Source of the DNA: Gnetum montanum
Lineage: Eukaryota; Streptophyta; Gnetopsida; Gnetales; Gnetaceae
Direction: 5' to 3'
NCBI GenBank assembly: GCA_015680685.1
Contig: MNCI01005810.1
Coordinates: forward strand, 234,772 to 296,771
DNA: 62,000 bases
The notes under the pieces were generated by a model. The model saw only the letters and a program-made list of their open reading frames with translations. It did no database searches and was not told where the DNA came from. This document shows, piece by piece, positions 12,250 through 24,759 of this stretch. Made by a program: the position numbers and the translations under genes. Position 1 is the first letter of the stretch, and every line of letters begins with the position of its first letter.

Positions 12250-13740
12250 TGGTGCCTTTACAATCGATCATCATAAGATCGAAATCTTGTAAGATTAAAA
12301 GCCATCATATGATGTGAGGGCTTACTGTTGGTTTATTCAGTAGGAACCTAATTGCACTATGATCCGTATGTATGAATACCTTATAGCCCAAGACATAGTG
12401 CCTAAATTTTTCTAGTGCAAACACTATAGCCATTAATTCTTTCTCTGTTGTAGTGTAGTTAAGTTGTGCATCAACAATACTTCTACTTGCATAGTGGACG
12501 TAATAAGGATATTTTTGATCATCTAACTATGTAAGTATGGCTCCTAGAGCATATTTGGACATGCCAATCATTATGTTGAATGACCTAGACTAGTTAGGAG
12601 CTTGTAGGATAGGTGTTTCTACCAACTTCTATTTTAAAGTTTGGAAAGCTAGTTCACATTCCCTACTCCATTCAAAAGGTACATCCTTTTTCATTAGTTT
12701 AACCAATGATGTTTCAACCTTTGAAAAGTTCTTGATAAACCTTCTGTAGTAGCCAATGTGTCTAAGGAATGACCAGATATCTTTTATAGTTTCTAGTTGA
12801 TGAGTAATTCCTTAGATAACTTTGATCCTTTTGGGGTCTACCTCTATCCCTATTCATGAAATTTTATGTCCTATTACAACACCTTCTTGGACAATCAAAT
12901 GGCTTTTCTACCAGTTTAGCCTTAAATTGGTTTCTACAAATCATTTTAATACTTGCTTTAACTGGTCCAAGGCTTGATCAAAGTTTGCTCCGTAGTTGGA
13001 GAAGTTATCCATGAAGACCTCCACACGATTTTCTAACTGTTGCTAGAATATTCTTAGAACTAATCGTTTAAATGTTGCAGGGGCATTGCACAAGCCAATC
13101 AACATCTGTTTGTATGCAAATTTTCCCCAAGGACTAGTGAATGTAGTTTTGTCTTGGTCTTCTGGGCTATTTGTATTTGGTTTTACCCACTATACCCATC
13201 TAGAAAACTATAGTAGCGATGCCCTATGATGGTGTCTAAGACTTTGTTAACAAATGGCAAAAAAAAGTGGTCCTTGAACGTTGCCATGTTTAGTAGCCTG
13301 AAATCTATGCACACCCTTCATTTGCCTCCATTTTTGGGCACTATAACTAAGGGGCTAACCGATTCGCTATTAGCAATGGGTAGATGAACCTAGCTTTTAG
13401 AAGCTATTCAATTTCTTCCTTAACTACTTGCTTTAGCTTTGGGTTCAATTACCTCTGCGGTTGTCTTTAAGGGTTCATGGAGGGGTTGGTGTAAATTCTA
13501 TGTTGGCATATCCAAGGATCTATTCCAGTTAATTCAAGATATGACCAAGTGAAGGCTTTTGACCATTTATTTATCACTTTCAGAAATATTTCTTTTTGTT
13601 GAGGAGCAAGCTTTGCGTTAATAATTACCAATTTTCCATTTTTAAGAAATGTGTATTCCATACTAATGGGCAATGGTTTTAGCTCAAGGGGTTCTTTCTT
13701 AAACTTATCAGGGATTTCCAACTTCCCCTAGTTGATATTT
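12250..13740 (-). pseudogene. Reverse transcriptase-RNase H of family A copy 2
   Basis: The minus strand shows the RT N-terminal region (FKKEPLELKPLP, then KVINKWSKAFTWSYLEL near 13720-13540). Downstream RT blocks are scattered over shifted frames: the primer-grip and DD region can be traced only in pieces near 13300-12950. The connection and RNase H region runs to about 12250. Gag-side protease precedes it and integrase follows, the usual gypsy pol order. Many frameshifts make the catalytic residues impossible to list with confidence. Confidence 0.7.
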
Positions 13741-14009
13741 TCAAGATCAAGACTTGGAAGTTGGAAATGGACTTGCTCTAATGTTTCTATGCTATTGATG
13801 TAAGCACAAGTCAAACCCTCAGTTGGTTCCATGTATATAGTTGAACTACTCTCATGATCAGCTATCAACCACTAGGTGTTTTCCTTTCTTATGGCTACAG
13901 CATTCAGGCATCTTTGTATATCAGTTACTTGTGCACACTAATTGCATGTAGGCAATGTTAAACATTGTACAAACCATGACTTCTACATGCAATTACACAT
14001 TGTGTCATT

Positions 14010-14618
14010 GTATGTGATGCATGGAACTTTCTTCTTCTCAATCTTTCCAAATGTATTTTACTTTGATATTTCTAGGGAAAGATCATGGATTCCTAGGCAT
14101 GTGTTAATTATTCTTAGCCATTCTCTTCCCATTATGATTGGGAAGTTCCCCTTACCATTGTTCACTTAAATCACTAGGAATTCAGCTGGATACGACCATC
14201 CACAAATAGTGGTGACAATGTCCTCCACTAGTTCCAATGTGACAGTGATGGACTGGTCAGCCAACTCTAAATAAATGTTACTCTTTTTTAGTGGAGGTAG
14301 GTTCTAGGCCTTGTACATTTTTTGAGAAATCAAGTTGACACCAGAACCTAAATCCAAAAGAGCTTTGCATAGCTCATTTCCAGTGATTTGTAGATATATC
14401 AAAGGACTCCCAGGATCAGAGAATTTCCTAGGAAGATGATCAAATTTTATCCAATTGGTGATGGCATGAGTTAACATGACTGTATGCATTGAGCATAGTT
14501 TTTGGGTTGAAGGGAGCTCCAAAGCTTCAAGTGATAGTGAGGTGGTTGAAGAATCAGCCGCTTGTGGTTGCAAGGGCTTAGTTGGACTGTTGGTTCTAAA
14601 TAAAGGTGTTTTCTTCAT
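14010..14618 (-). pseudogene. Aspartic protease of family A copy 2
   Basis: Minus strand. An open stretch of 104 codons (14618-14304) contains NELCKALLDLGSGVNLISQK, where D-L-G-S-G-V-N stands for the aspartic protease active-site motif D-(S/T)-G. In the next frame segment NFPIIMGREWL (about 14140) matches the conserved ILGR-x-(F/W)-L block. It processes the polyprotein. Stops after each segment mark it as dead. Confidence 0.75.
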
Positions 14619-14639
14619 GCGGTTGTCATAACCAATAGT

Positions 14640-17007
14640 AGGTTAAGGGTTAACAGCCCTTGTGGCGTTACGTTGTTGCAACTCAGTAGGGAGTTCACCA
14701 TGCATAGCTGGAGCAAGTGGTAATGGAGTTAAGGGTGGAACAGGTGCAGCTGAATGAGAAGGATGGTATGTTTGTGGAACATCACCCCTAGGAGGAGTCC
14801 TATAATACTCACAAGCTTGGTAGTAAGGTTGAGGAGTAATGTGACTAGTAGAGACATGTGGACAGATTGGTTGTTGCATGTAATATCCATATAGGTCAAG
14901 TTGCTGGTAAGGATATTGTTGCCTTGGTGGTGGCATTCCCCATGATTATGGGTACTACCATTGTTGATACCGCTTGATTGATTGTGGTGGAGTTCCACTT
15001 GGATAATATGTTAAGGGTTGGTAGAACTATCTTGAGTTACCTTGAGGATAAGGTAACCTTCAAGGTGTTTGCCTTTTTTTTAATTGTGGGTTGAGTGCAT
15101 ACATCCTAGACTCCTATAGATGTGAGATTATAGGGAAATATCCCTTAGGATGGTCATATTAGCATATCTCACATCCACTATCATTATCTGTATCTGAATT
15201 CACAACCTCCTCGATGATGGAAAATTTTCCCTTACCCTTGTTACGTGCATGTTCAATTTCTCTCTTTTTCTTTTTTCGCAATCACTACCTTACTCTCTAG
15301 ACTCCTCTACTAGTTTAAGAACGGCTTGAAATCTATCATCTAGGGAATCCCACATTTGATCTACCTTTGCCAATACTTTTGATGCTAATTTTTGGATAGG
15401 TAAGGTTTTCCTATTCACCATCTCTTTGAGTGATGACTCTTCTTCATCCTCACAAAATATTACTCCCCTCTTTCGGAGGGAAGGATCTCTATTATATTAC
15501 TCCACACTCTCTCTTTTCTTTATCTCACATTCTTCTTTAGCAACTTGCTCCAATAATCTTTGAACTTGATGAGTCCTAAGCTCAGATAGCCTCCCTTGGA
15601 CATATGTCCCAAGGGCTCTTTACGTTTCATGCCTAAGCCCATCTATGAGATGGCATAGCCAATCTCTCTGCAAATAACCATGGCTAGGAAAATAATGTAA
15701 TAGTGCATAATAGTGGCCCATGGCAACATCCAAGGGTTCATGGCCTCCTTGTTTCCATCCTTGGATTTTCTTTCACAGGTTGAACACTCAGGAGTATATT
15801 TGGTACTTATCATTGAACAATTCTAACATGGTACTCCACCTATGAATGGATTCCAGTTCTAAGGACTAGTACCCACTCTCCGCTTCTTTGACTAGTGTCC
15901 ATGGGAACAACTTAAGTTTTTTCCATTCACTTTATATGTTTTGTAAGGCACATGCATCATAAAATTCTTGTAAATGATTTGAGGATCAGTGTTGTACCCC
16001 CCTTCAAATCATGGAATGTTGTTCATGTCTAATCTCTTGATCCTACTATCTTTTTGGTGCCTTTTTGTGATTCTAATAGCCTTAGTTATGTCTAGCATAC
16101 TTCGAGTAGTGAGTAGGGGTTCATCATGATCATCCTATCTATGGTGTCTATGATGCCTGTGTTGTTCCCTACTCTCCCTTCTTTCACAATGTGTTTCTCT
16201 AGAGTGCCCTCATCCCCTTTTCTCAACTATTTTATCTACAACTTCCATTTCACTTACCCTTATCCTCATGGTCTTTTCCTTATGACTACATCCAGATCTT
16301 GAAGGAGAGGGTGAAGGAGATAATGAATGTGAAGAAGAAGGAGAACCATCACCATGTTAGTGCTTGCTTCCTTCTCTTCGGTGGTTGCAGCCCCAATCGT
16401 GGTTACGATCAGAATGTCCATCTTTGTCATGTGTTCATGTTTCTTTTTCAGAACCTTTATTTCTGTTAGTACCAAAATCTGGGTTATGGGTAGTTGAGTA
16501 AATATTCTGATACATAACCCCTTGATCGAAGTCAACGAGAGGAACATCATTGTGTGGGCAATTGCCTAAGGTAGGTTCACCACCCTTATTTTTGCTTAGG
16601 ACATGTGGGATGTTCTGCGACAACTTTCCCTTCATGGATTCATGACATCTCTCCTATTACAAATCCCTTTGACCTTGTGCCTCTGTGGGTCGATACTCTC
16701 TTTAGTCATGATCATACACAACATACTCTACCTGTAAGTGTTGCATACCAATTCGTATGAGATCATGAAGAAGCATGCCTAGGACAGAGCGATCAAGAGG
16801 TAATACTATGTTACCTTCTAAATCTTGCAAATGTAGTTGTTCATCCTAGTGGAGAATAAAGGTAAAGTATGGTACATATTTATTAGGATGAACATATACC
16901 ACATGAAACTGTTGAGGGACTGGCGGATTATCATGTGTACTACGCCTTCGATTGTTCCTTGTATCAGACCTAGGTGGTGAAACACTTTCATACAAATAAG
17001 GAGACAT
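14640..17007 (-). pseudogene. gag of family A copy 2
   Basis: The minus-strand ATG at 17007 (MSPYLYESVSPPR) is about 120 bases after the primer site and opens a degraded gag. The middle region (about 15960-15500) reads in pieces as W-KLFPWTLVKEA, then GYLQRDWLCHLIDGLRHE, compatible with retrotransposon gag cores. The C-terminal part (14936-14643) is rich in proline, glutamine and tyrosine. It would form the virus-like particle. Numerous stops and shifts. Confidence 0.6.
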
Positions 17008-17125
17008 GATTTTCTATTCAGTGTGCAATGTATTATTATTTATTATTTTTCTTTAACCAACCCCAAGGGTTCATTCCAATGATGTGAAAGATTTCCTATG
17101 TTCTAGTTAGCGCACAAAAAATGAA

Positions 17126-17145
17126 GTCCCTAGCAACAATGCCAA
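17126..17145 (-). promoter_or_regulatory. Primer-binding site, family A copy 2
   Basis: The minus strand reads TTGGCATTGTTGCTAGGGAC directly after the 5' LTR. It resembles the TGGCGCCGTTGCCGGGGA type known from Athila elements (tRNA-Asp), with C-to-T changes. Confidence 0.7.
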
Positions 17146-17957
17146 TGATAAGCGGTGAGGTATCCCTATGCTCAACCATATGAATACGAGTGTCCATGCA
17201 TGATCTGATCAAATTCCAAGGACTAAGTGGTTATGTGCCTTTGTGAAACAACAATGGGTTGATCAATCGTTGTCTTCCCAAGCTTACTTGTATGTCACGA
17301 TTGTATGTTTAAGTAAACTTGAGGCATATGATTTTTATACCTTTTTTGTGTTTTTATGTCCTACTACTAATAAGGGAGGAGAGAGATAACTAATTAACTA
17401 ATTTAATTTGACTACTTATTAACTAGGCTCTAACTGATCCTAACACCCATATCTATTCTCACTTGTCATACACATCCTGAACTAGTGCAACACTACTGAG
17501 ATTACCAAACACTAATCATTACTGGGTTACCAAGTGTTACATGCATGCTCGAAGTGATCGTACTATATGTGCTTACTTAGGAGAGTTGTAGGGTGAGAGA
17601 GAATCATTAATTAACTAAGAAAAGCATTAAGTAATAGTAATTAACATTAATTAATCTATTCTGAATCCCCCCCGTTTTATCACAAAGTTCTTCTTTATTG
17701 TTGTACACAAGGTGTGCTCAAGTACACACTGCTCAAATAAAGATCCGTTCACTTTATGACTCCTACTGCAGGCACAAAGAAATAATTCTAACTCTGAGAG
17801 GGAGAAAAGGCAAGATTTTGGGTAAGGGACTAAGACTAACTATGCAAACCAAGTGTGCCCACCTCTTATTTATAGGCAATGAGGCAGGCCATGATATTGC
17901 ATACGTGATATCGCATGGAAGGCCACGATATCACATATGCGATGTTGTGGCTCATCG
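17146..17957 (-). mobile_element. 5' LTR of family A copy 2
   Basis: 812 bases, the same length as the 3' LTR, with scattered differences that are mostly transitions. TATA box on the minus strand at about 17868-17880. The first base pair is mutated (CGATGAG instead of TGATGAG). Confidence 0.9.
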
Positions 17958-18425
17958 CCCATCCTAGCTTTGAAATACCAAGCTAGTAGCAAAACTTCCT
18001 TCTATTGCATCCCTCTCTAAATCTTCTTCATACTACCCTCACATGGAGAACTACATGGCCCTAATTCTATGGTGGTTGCAAATATGTAGGTAGCCAGGAA
18101 TAAATAGTTTTGGTGCGGTACCCTGCTGAACCTTGTACCAAATCATAAGGGGTCTAGAGGTGAGGCACAACTTGTAAGTACATCATCATCCCTTCCACCT
18201 ATGATGTCTACATGGTTTCTTGTGTACTTTTTTACAAAGTCCTCATTTGGAGTTTGGAGGTTCTCCTTGAGGTGTATTCTCTCTTGTTATGAAGTTATTG
18301 TGTCACTCTATCTCTTCTAAGGGTTACCTATTTAAAGGCATATTCCCCAAGTCTTCCATCCTAGATCCATTAGATCTAAGGGAATTCTTTGAGGTGCCAG
18401 AAAATGTTGGGGTGATGTTGTTACA
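17958..18425. repeat. Right half of dispersed repeat split by family A copy 2
   Basis: Aligns with 27533-27998, from 'cccatcctag' through 'ctagatccattagat' to 'gttgttac'. Together with 7925-8031 it reconstitutes an occupied version of the repeat at 27429. Its own identity is unknown. Confidence 0.85.
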
Positions 18426-21400
18426 GATGGTATTGGAGTGTTTTTGTATCATTTTTTAACAAGCATGTTACCCTTCGACGATGTTGTACCTTCCAGGATT
18501 CTTATTTATGACCCTTCCAAATATATATCCTGGTGATATAGGATCATATCCTCATGTATTCTTTGAAGAGTTACCTTATGGTAAGACCCTTAAGCTTTTC
18601 ATTATGGGGTCGATGCTATAGTGTTCGTAGCCCATATATGTTGTCCTTACTAGAGGAAGTATACAATCGTGTTGTGGTGTTGTCCTCCACTAATTTACTT
18701 GTGATTGGACTAGTTGTGGTTTTACTTTGATATGGATGAGGAGAGTTCTATTGGTAACTTATATTATTTTTTTTGAGAAGCTCCCATCTCTGGTCTCCAA
18801 TGGTTCATTTGGGATGAATTGGACTTGGTCTCTACTTTGGTGTCCACCCAAATAACATGTATTAAGATGGCATTGGTTGGATTGCCCAAGATGTGGTATA
18901 CTTTCATCCCCACTTATCTTAAGATACAGTGAGTGTGTGAATTACAAATTGGAACATGTTGGTTCCCAAGTACCTCAGGATGGAGGACCTTTGGACATGT
19001 GCTCCCAATGAGCTTTGTTCTTGATGGATCAAGATCATCATCGATAGACTGCATATGCTTGTGTTTGCGATTCTATGTTTTTCTAGTTGTGTAGGCATGT
19101 CTTCTTTTTTGTATTTTCAAATTTTTCATGTATGTCCCTCTCTCTGTGTTTATCATTCATGATGCAAGGCTCTATGCTCTATGTTGGGTGATGAATTGTT
19201 GTTGGGATTGTTCAGGATGCATTTTAAGGTCGTGTGTGCCATCCCCAAGACCAAATTGTTGTGGTCCTTACTTTGATAATCTCTTGTGCTTTGGGTATGG
19301 TTGCCCTTGTTGGGAACCTTTTGGATGTTGAGTTTTCTCATTTGAGCAAGTTGTGTTGCCCTTAGTTTTGTGGCATTACTTCTTTGATTGATGAAATTTC
19401 CTTAGGCATTTTGATTTGGCAATCTTCTGGAGTAGGTCATCAAATTGATGATTCTTGTTGATACCTCACCTCTTTTGATGAGAGTCTTTCCTTGTAAATG
19501 CATCCTCTCTAATGTTACTCTTTGTAGTGAGAATTGGATCTTCATTGTTGATACTTATTGTTAGCTATATCTTGGTCTCCCTCCTTATGTTTCAAGTTAA
19601 GATAACAATTTTCTAGTGTCCATGCCTCTTGTAAATTTGTTGAGATTTTGATCCTAGTGGGAACTTGTATTAGTAGTTGGGAACATTTTTTGTATGTGAA
19701 TCTTTGGAATTTTGAGAGTATTGCAATTCTCTCTCTCTTGGTGTGCCTCATGATAAATTCTTTTGTGTGAGTGTATCTAACTAACCCATCAAGTTTTGCA
19801 TGAATGATCTCTATGCATGTTACTAAGGTATTACTCTCTATAGTATTGTGAGATTGATATTTCTCTATTGTGTGATCATGCTTGATGGTTGTATATGAGG
19901 CTAATGTGTTGATCATGTTTGTGCTAAATCCTCTGATTCCAAGTTATTTTCTTGGCCTTGTAGGCAACACAGTTACAAAGATGCAAATAGTGATGACCCT
20001 AGTTGATTTTGTAATCACTATGTCTATGGGGAAGATATATGCCCTTGAGATCTTCATGAATTACTTATATGGTCTCAAAATCCCAACATTGGATTATGGA
20101 TTTATTAGTACCCTTGCTATAGTGGAGCAACTAGTACATCATGATTTGTTTGCCTCTTAGTGTTGGATGGGCACTATTAGAGGATGGTGGCCCATCTTAG
20201 ACCCTACAAATATTGGGTTAACAAATGGCATAGAACATTATCCTTGGTCATGCTAGATATTTATGGAAAGTGGTGGCAAGTGGTGGATTCTTATATGGTA
20301 TTCTATGTTGTTTGATCATTGCGTTTGTATCCTAGCTTTTTTTCTTTCAATGATAGTCTTACAATGGATGCAATGCTACAATTCTCCATGTACATGCAGA
20401 GATAGAGAAAAGTTCTTATCAAAACAATGTAATGCATCTTTGGTGTTTCACCTAGTGGCCTACACCCTTCAACTTAGGATGCACTTAAGTAGTTATCCTA
20501 TGGCCTTCTAGGCCTAGGTAGCATTCCCAAATGCTATGTATTATGCTTACCAAATACATTCCTACCTTTGAGTATGTAACATTGTAATGTTATAATGTAT
20601 TAAACTTTAAAAAATCATGCACACAAAAGTGTCAAATGTTATTTCCCTTTGTGAATCAGTTATCCCCTTATTGTAGGCCTATGCCACACCCTGTGACAAG
20701 GCCAAACTTGATATACAGTATTTCTCTATGCCAATCCTTAAAGCACCTTCTCTCTATGTATTGAAAGTAACCTCTATTCCTTGATATGAGATCTTCTAAA
20801 AGCTCATTGGCCAATCTCATTTTTGTAAATAGTGTTGTAATAAGAAGGGCAAGGCATGTTCTTTGTTCATGGTGCTCTGAAACTAATGCTTTTTATTCTA
20901 GTGATCTTGGCATGCCTTGATGGTATGTCCCTCAATGAGTGCTCTTGAGATAGGAAAAGTTGATGGAACTCTTGCTTTTAGGTTCCTTAATTAACAAAAA
21001 TCTTATTCACAGATGATTGATGATGGAATGTAACCTAAAATTCAAAGAAATTGGTTCAATGAACTTGATTTTGATAGTGGATGGTTTGTGATGGTCATGT
21101 GAGTTGCAATGGCAAACCAAATATTAAAATCAAAGGTGATGCTATCATGACTAGTTGCGGGGTAGAGTTGAGTTTCAAGTATCAGTATCTAGACTCCTTC
21201 TCCCATGGTTGGACATGGTCTTTACAATAGTTTTTGAAAGTGTTGGGATGGTGTTACATCCTTGAGAAAATGGTGTTATATTTACACAAATTACTTATTT
21301 CTCTTGGAGTCCCTACATCATGGACTTGTATGTGTTGAAAAACACTTGAAACATCACCCTCACGACTAGGGGCTTATGGTGCTTTGTGGGCTATGGTGTA

Positions 21401-22900
21401 TCACCCTACCTCTCTAGAGTATCATTGATTATTTCAATGTCCCAATGTCTCTAGTGGAATAGCATGGCCAAGAACTATATTACATAGTGATTCTCTAGCC
21501 ATATGGTGTGCCCATTCTCCATTTTGATGGATACTTTCATCAATTGCGGACAAAAAAATTAGGTTGTATCGAGATAGTTGTTCTTTTAGATGGAATCCAA
21601 AAGCAATTAATGTTTGGGACATACTCCAAGTAGTGGTCCCAAGTGCCTAAATTATTGGGGCTAGGGTTTAGAGATAGGATATCATTATTGTATTTGAATT
21701 CATGTAATCTCCTTTGTGAGACTATGTGATTAATGTAGGCATACATCTTTTCTTGTAACCAAGGTGTAATCTCATGTACTCCCTCTTAGTTTTTGGGCTC
21801 TAGAGGAACTTCCTTGTTGGGGTTCTCTAGTAGACCTCCCTTATTGAAAATTCTTTGGTAATGAATTGTGGATTGTTTTGAGTTTGTAGTTGAAGATAGT
21901 AATGCTCATTTGTTGTAATTTCAAATTGTCTTGAGGACCTAGTCCTCCTCTGGGCAAACTATTTTTGATGACTCTCAAGATTGTTGATTTGGTCCAATGG
22001 TAATAGGTAGTGGTATGGCCTTGTGCACCATAATTGTTATGAATGGAATGGACTAATGTGTATGAAATGAAAACCCCGACCTCCTATGGTGAAATGGAAA
22101 CCCTCTTTGTGGAAGTTTGGGGGATGAACTCTTTGGATTTTTGAGTTGAGCTTTGAGGTAGAATCAAATGTGGGGAAGAGCTATGAATCAATGTCTTACA
22201 TTAACTAGTAGCATTTTGAAAATATGGTTGTGTTGGCCATGTGGACTATTTGGGCATGTATCATTGTTACGATGCAATCAAGTTATTATCCATGTTTATA
22301 GAAGAAGCCTTCCAAAGAGGATCTTTCCTTTTGGTTCAAAAATGCAATGAAAGTGTTGATCATGAGTTTCTATTGTTCATATCATGATAGAAAATTTTAG
22401 ATTCTATGAACCTAGATGTTCCTTAGAAAATTCATAACAATATTTGTTCTTGAAGATGATTCTACATGCTTCTTTGAACCAAGCATTCATAAATTGGTGC
22501 TTGCGCCACCTCTTGAAGTGGGAAGGATAGGCTATAAGATGCAAGTGTAGCTAATCCTTTCCTGTAAATGGGACATAGTAGTTTTAATGGACCATGTGGA
22601 AGTAGTGATTATGAATCGCATGCATGGAGCACTATCTTGAGGTTGGCTCTACAATCCATCCTCCACTTGTTCAAGCCTTCGAGGTAGCAATCTTGGTGCT
22701 AGACAAGCTCAAAAGAGGACCATTGATGAATAGTATCACAATGTGAGAATAGCATCTTGGAGAAATTTTCCAAACAAATTTTGGATCTTCTCTTTTGCTA
22801 TGAATGAAAATTATCATGTTGGATGATGAAATGTGGATTGTGTGTTAGTGCATTTCTAGACGGTAAGGTCAAATTCAAGGGATCTGCCTCTAAACCTTGT
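18426..22900. other. Decayed DNA, no gene recognised
   Basis: About 4.5 kb without a recognisable domain on either strand. The longest frame is on the minus strand at 19916-19542 (124 codons, rich in lysine, isoleucine and threonine) and resembles nothing I know. A minus-strand pair of overlapping frames at 21746-21434 is also unassigned. Composition resembles the neighbouring old repeats. Confidence 0.5.
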
Positions 22901-23044
22901 TTTGAAGGGAGTGTTGTCAACCGTTTGGGACACGACCACCAACGAGTGTCCTCGAACAGGATTCAGGTGTCTGCTGGTCTCTGGCTACACCAAGGCCCAG
23001 ATACCTCCAAATAACTCAGTAGTTAATGTGAGTATGTGTGTGTG

Positions 23045-23753
23045 NNNNNNNNNNNNNNNNNNNNNNNNNNNNNNNNNNNNNNNNNNNNNNNNNNNNNNNN
23101 NNNNNNNNNNNNNNNNNNNNNNNNNNNNNNNNNNNNNNNNNNNNNNNNNNNNNNNNNNNNNNNNNNNNNNNNNNNNNNNNNNNNNNNNNNNNNNNNNNNN
23201 NNNNNNNNNNNNNNNNNNNNNNNNNNNNNNNNNNNNNNNNNNNNNNNNNNNNNNNNNNNNNNNNNNNNNNNNNNNNNNNNNNNNNNNNNNNNNNNNNNNN
23301 NNNNNNNNNNNNNNNNNNNNNNNNNNNNNNNNNNNNNNNNNNNNNNNNNNNNNNNNNNNNNNNNNNNNNNNNNNNNNNNNNNNNNNNNNNNNNNNNNNNN
23401 NNNNNNNNNNNNNNNNNNNNNNNNNNNNNNNNNNNNNNNNNNNNNNNNNNNNNNNNNNNNNNNNNNNNNNNNNNNNNNNNNNNNNNNNNNNNNNNNNNNN
23501 NNNNNNNNNNNNNNNNNNNNNNNNNNNNNNNNNNNNNNNNNNNNNNNNNNNNNNNNNNNNNNNNNNNNNNNNNNNNNNNNNNNNNNNNNNNNNNNNNNNN
23601 NNNNNNNNNNNNNNNNNNNNNNNNNNNNNNNNNNNNNNNNNNNNNNNNNNNNNNNNNNNNNNNNNNNNNNNNNNNNNNNNNNNNNNNNNNNNNNNNNNNN
23701 NNNNNNNNNNNNNNNNNNNNNNNNNNNNNNNNNNNNNNNNNNNNNNNNNNNNN
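23045..23753. other. Assembly gap (Ns)
   Basis: A run of unknown bases, preceded by a short 'gtgtgtgtg' stretch that may have caused the break. Nothing can be said about its content. Confidence 0.99.
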
Positions 23754-23977
23754 AGAGGCTGAAATCTTTTTTCTAGCAAGCCATCTTCCAAGAAATCTTC
23801 TTTACAAATCTTCCAAGTGTGAGACCCCTTGATGCTCCTTCTTGATGTCTTCTTCCTTCCCCCCGAAGCCTTTTTATAGGGCTCAAAGGTGGTTAGGCAA
23901 GTTACAAAATATCTTGGGTGGTTTTAACCACCATGGAGACAAAAAAGCTACAATGGACAAATGTCCTATTCAGTTGT

Positions 23978-24070
23978 CAAGTGTCTTCATTTGGTTACCA
24001 AGTGTCTTCATGCAGTTGCCAAATGTCTTCATTTGGTTGCCAAGTGTCTTCATGCAGTTGCCAAGTGGTC
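23978..24070. repeat. 21-base minisatellite in alternating two-unit order
   Basis: Units start at 23978, 23999, 24020, 24041 and partly 24062. Two variants alternate ('caagtgtcttcatttggtta' type and 'caagtgtcttcatgcagttg' type), giving a 42-base higher-order period. Because 21 is divisible by three, it creates a repetitive reading frame on the plus strand that is probably not a gene. Confidence 0.85.
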
Positions 24071-24250
24071 ACCATGGAGAGAAACAAGTTGCAGTTGACA
24101 CATGTCCTTGGTGGTTGAGAAGTAGCCCATTTAGTTGACAAGTGGCCATTTTGGAGACAAAAAGGCTATAGTTGACAAGTGGCATTTTTGGTGGTTATAA
24201 CCACCATTTCCATTGACAAGTGTTCAATTTCCCTTTTTTAAATCATAAAC

Positions 24251-24759
24251 TATTTTATTGTTATTTACATCATAGTAGTAACTATCATAGGAAGTTACAA
24301 CTTCCATATGAATAAAAGGGATAATAGGAAAATGTCTCTTTGTCCGTAAATAATAGGTGTTTGTTGTTTTTCTAAAAAAAAATCTCATTATCACTAAAAA
24401 TTATACTACTTGCTAACGTTCAACAACTAAGAGGTCCAACGAATGATGTAGGTGTGGCATGCCCTAGGAATTAACAAATTTGTAGCAACAACAAAGATCA
24501 CATGAGGATGTTCATGACTCATTAGTTGCTATTAATTTTTTCTTTTCTTTTGGGCAATTCCAGCAGGTTGAATTTTGAATGCCATCCTCAATGCAAAATC
24601 CAAATAATTAAGAGGCCTAATTTTTCAGGTGAACCAAAATTCTGGTGGATGCTCTTTCAGAAACCATAGCGTCACTACTCTTTTTTCCTGATAATGATGT
24701 CGATTAAATCATGAATTCTCTCATGGGATATGCTCTCAATGATAGAACCTATTACAGGA
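24251..24759. other. Unassigned sequence
   Basis: AT-rich, no coding or structural signal seen. Confidence 0.4.

Larger units (their letters stand above)
8032..17957 (-). mobile_element. Complete but decayed Ty3/gypsy element, family A copy 2
   Basis: 9.93 kb in minus orientation: 5' LTR (17146-17957), primer site, gag, protease, RT-RNase H, integrase, a long 3' non-coding region, polypurine tract, 3' LTR (8032-8843). Both LTRs are 812 bases. Flanks are CCTAT (8027-8031) and CCCAT (17958-17962), a target duplication with one change. The paralogous empty site near 27533 reads 'aaaacccatcctag', confirming the insertion point and CCCAT as the original target. The primer site resembles the tRNA-Asp type of Athila elements, but lineage is uncertain. 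Frameshifts and stops interrupt every domain, so the copy is not autonomous. Confidence 0.9.
22912..24250 (-). mobile_element. Possible LTR or LTR-like repeat containing an assembly gap
   Basis: On the minus strand a good TATA box 'cctataaaaaggc' (about 23871-23883) is preceded by a repeat-rich 350-base stretch that would be U3. The lower edge may be 'tgttgtcaacc' at 22912. Most of the middle is the N gap, and neither primer site nor polypurine tract is visible, so the call is tentative. Confidence 0.35.

Noticed and set aside
19542-19916. 124-codon minus-strand frame
   Set aside because: No recognisable motif and no splice or neighbour context; a chance frame in decayed DNA is as likely.
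22902-23832. Several long frames (246-286 codons) over 22902-23832 on both strands
   Set aside because: They consist almost entirely of undetermined bases in the N gap.
23842-24138. Repetitive plus-strand frame with a seven-residue period
   Set aside because: Explained by the 21-base minisatellite; no start context or homologue.
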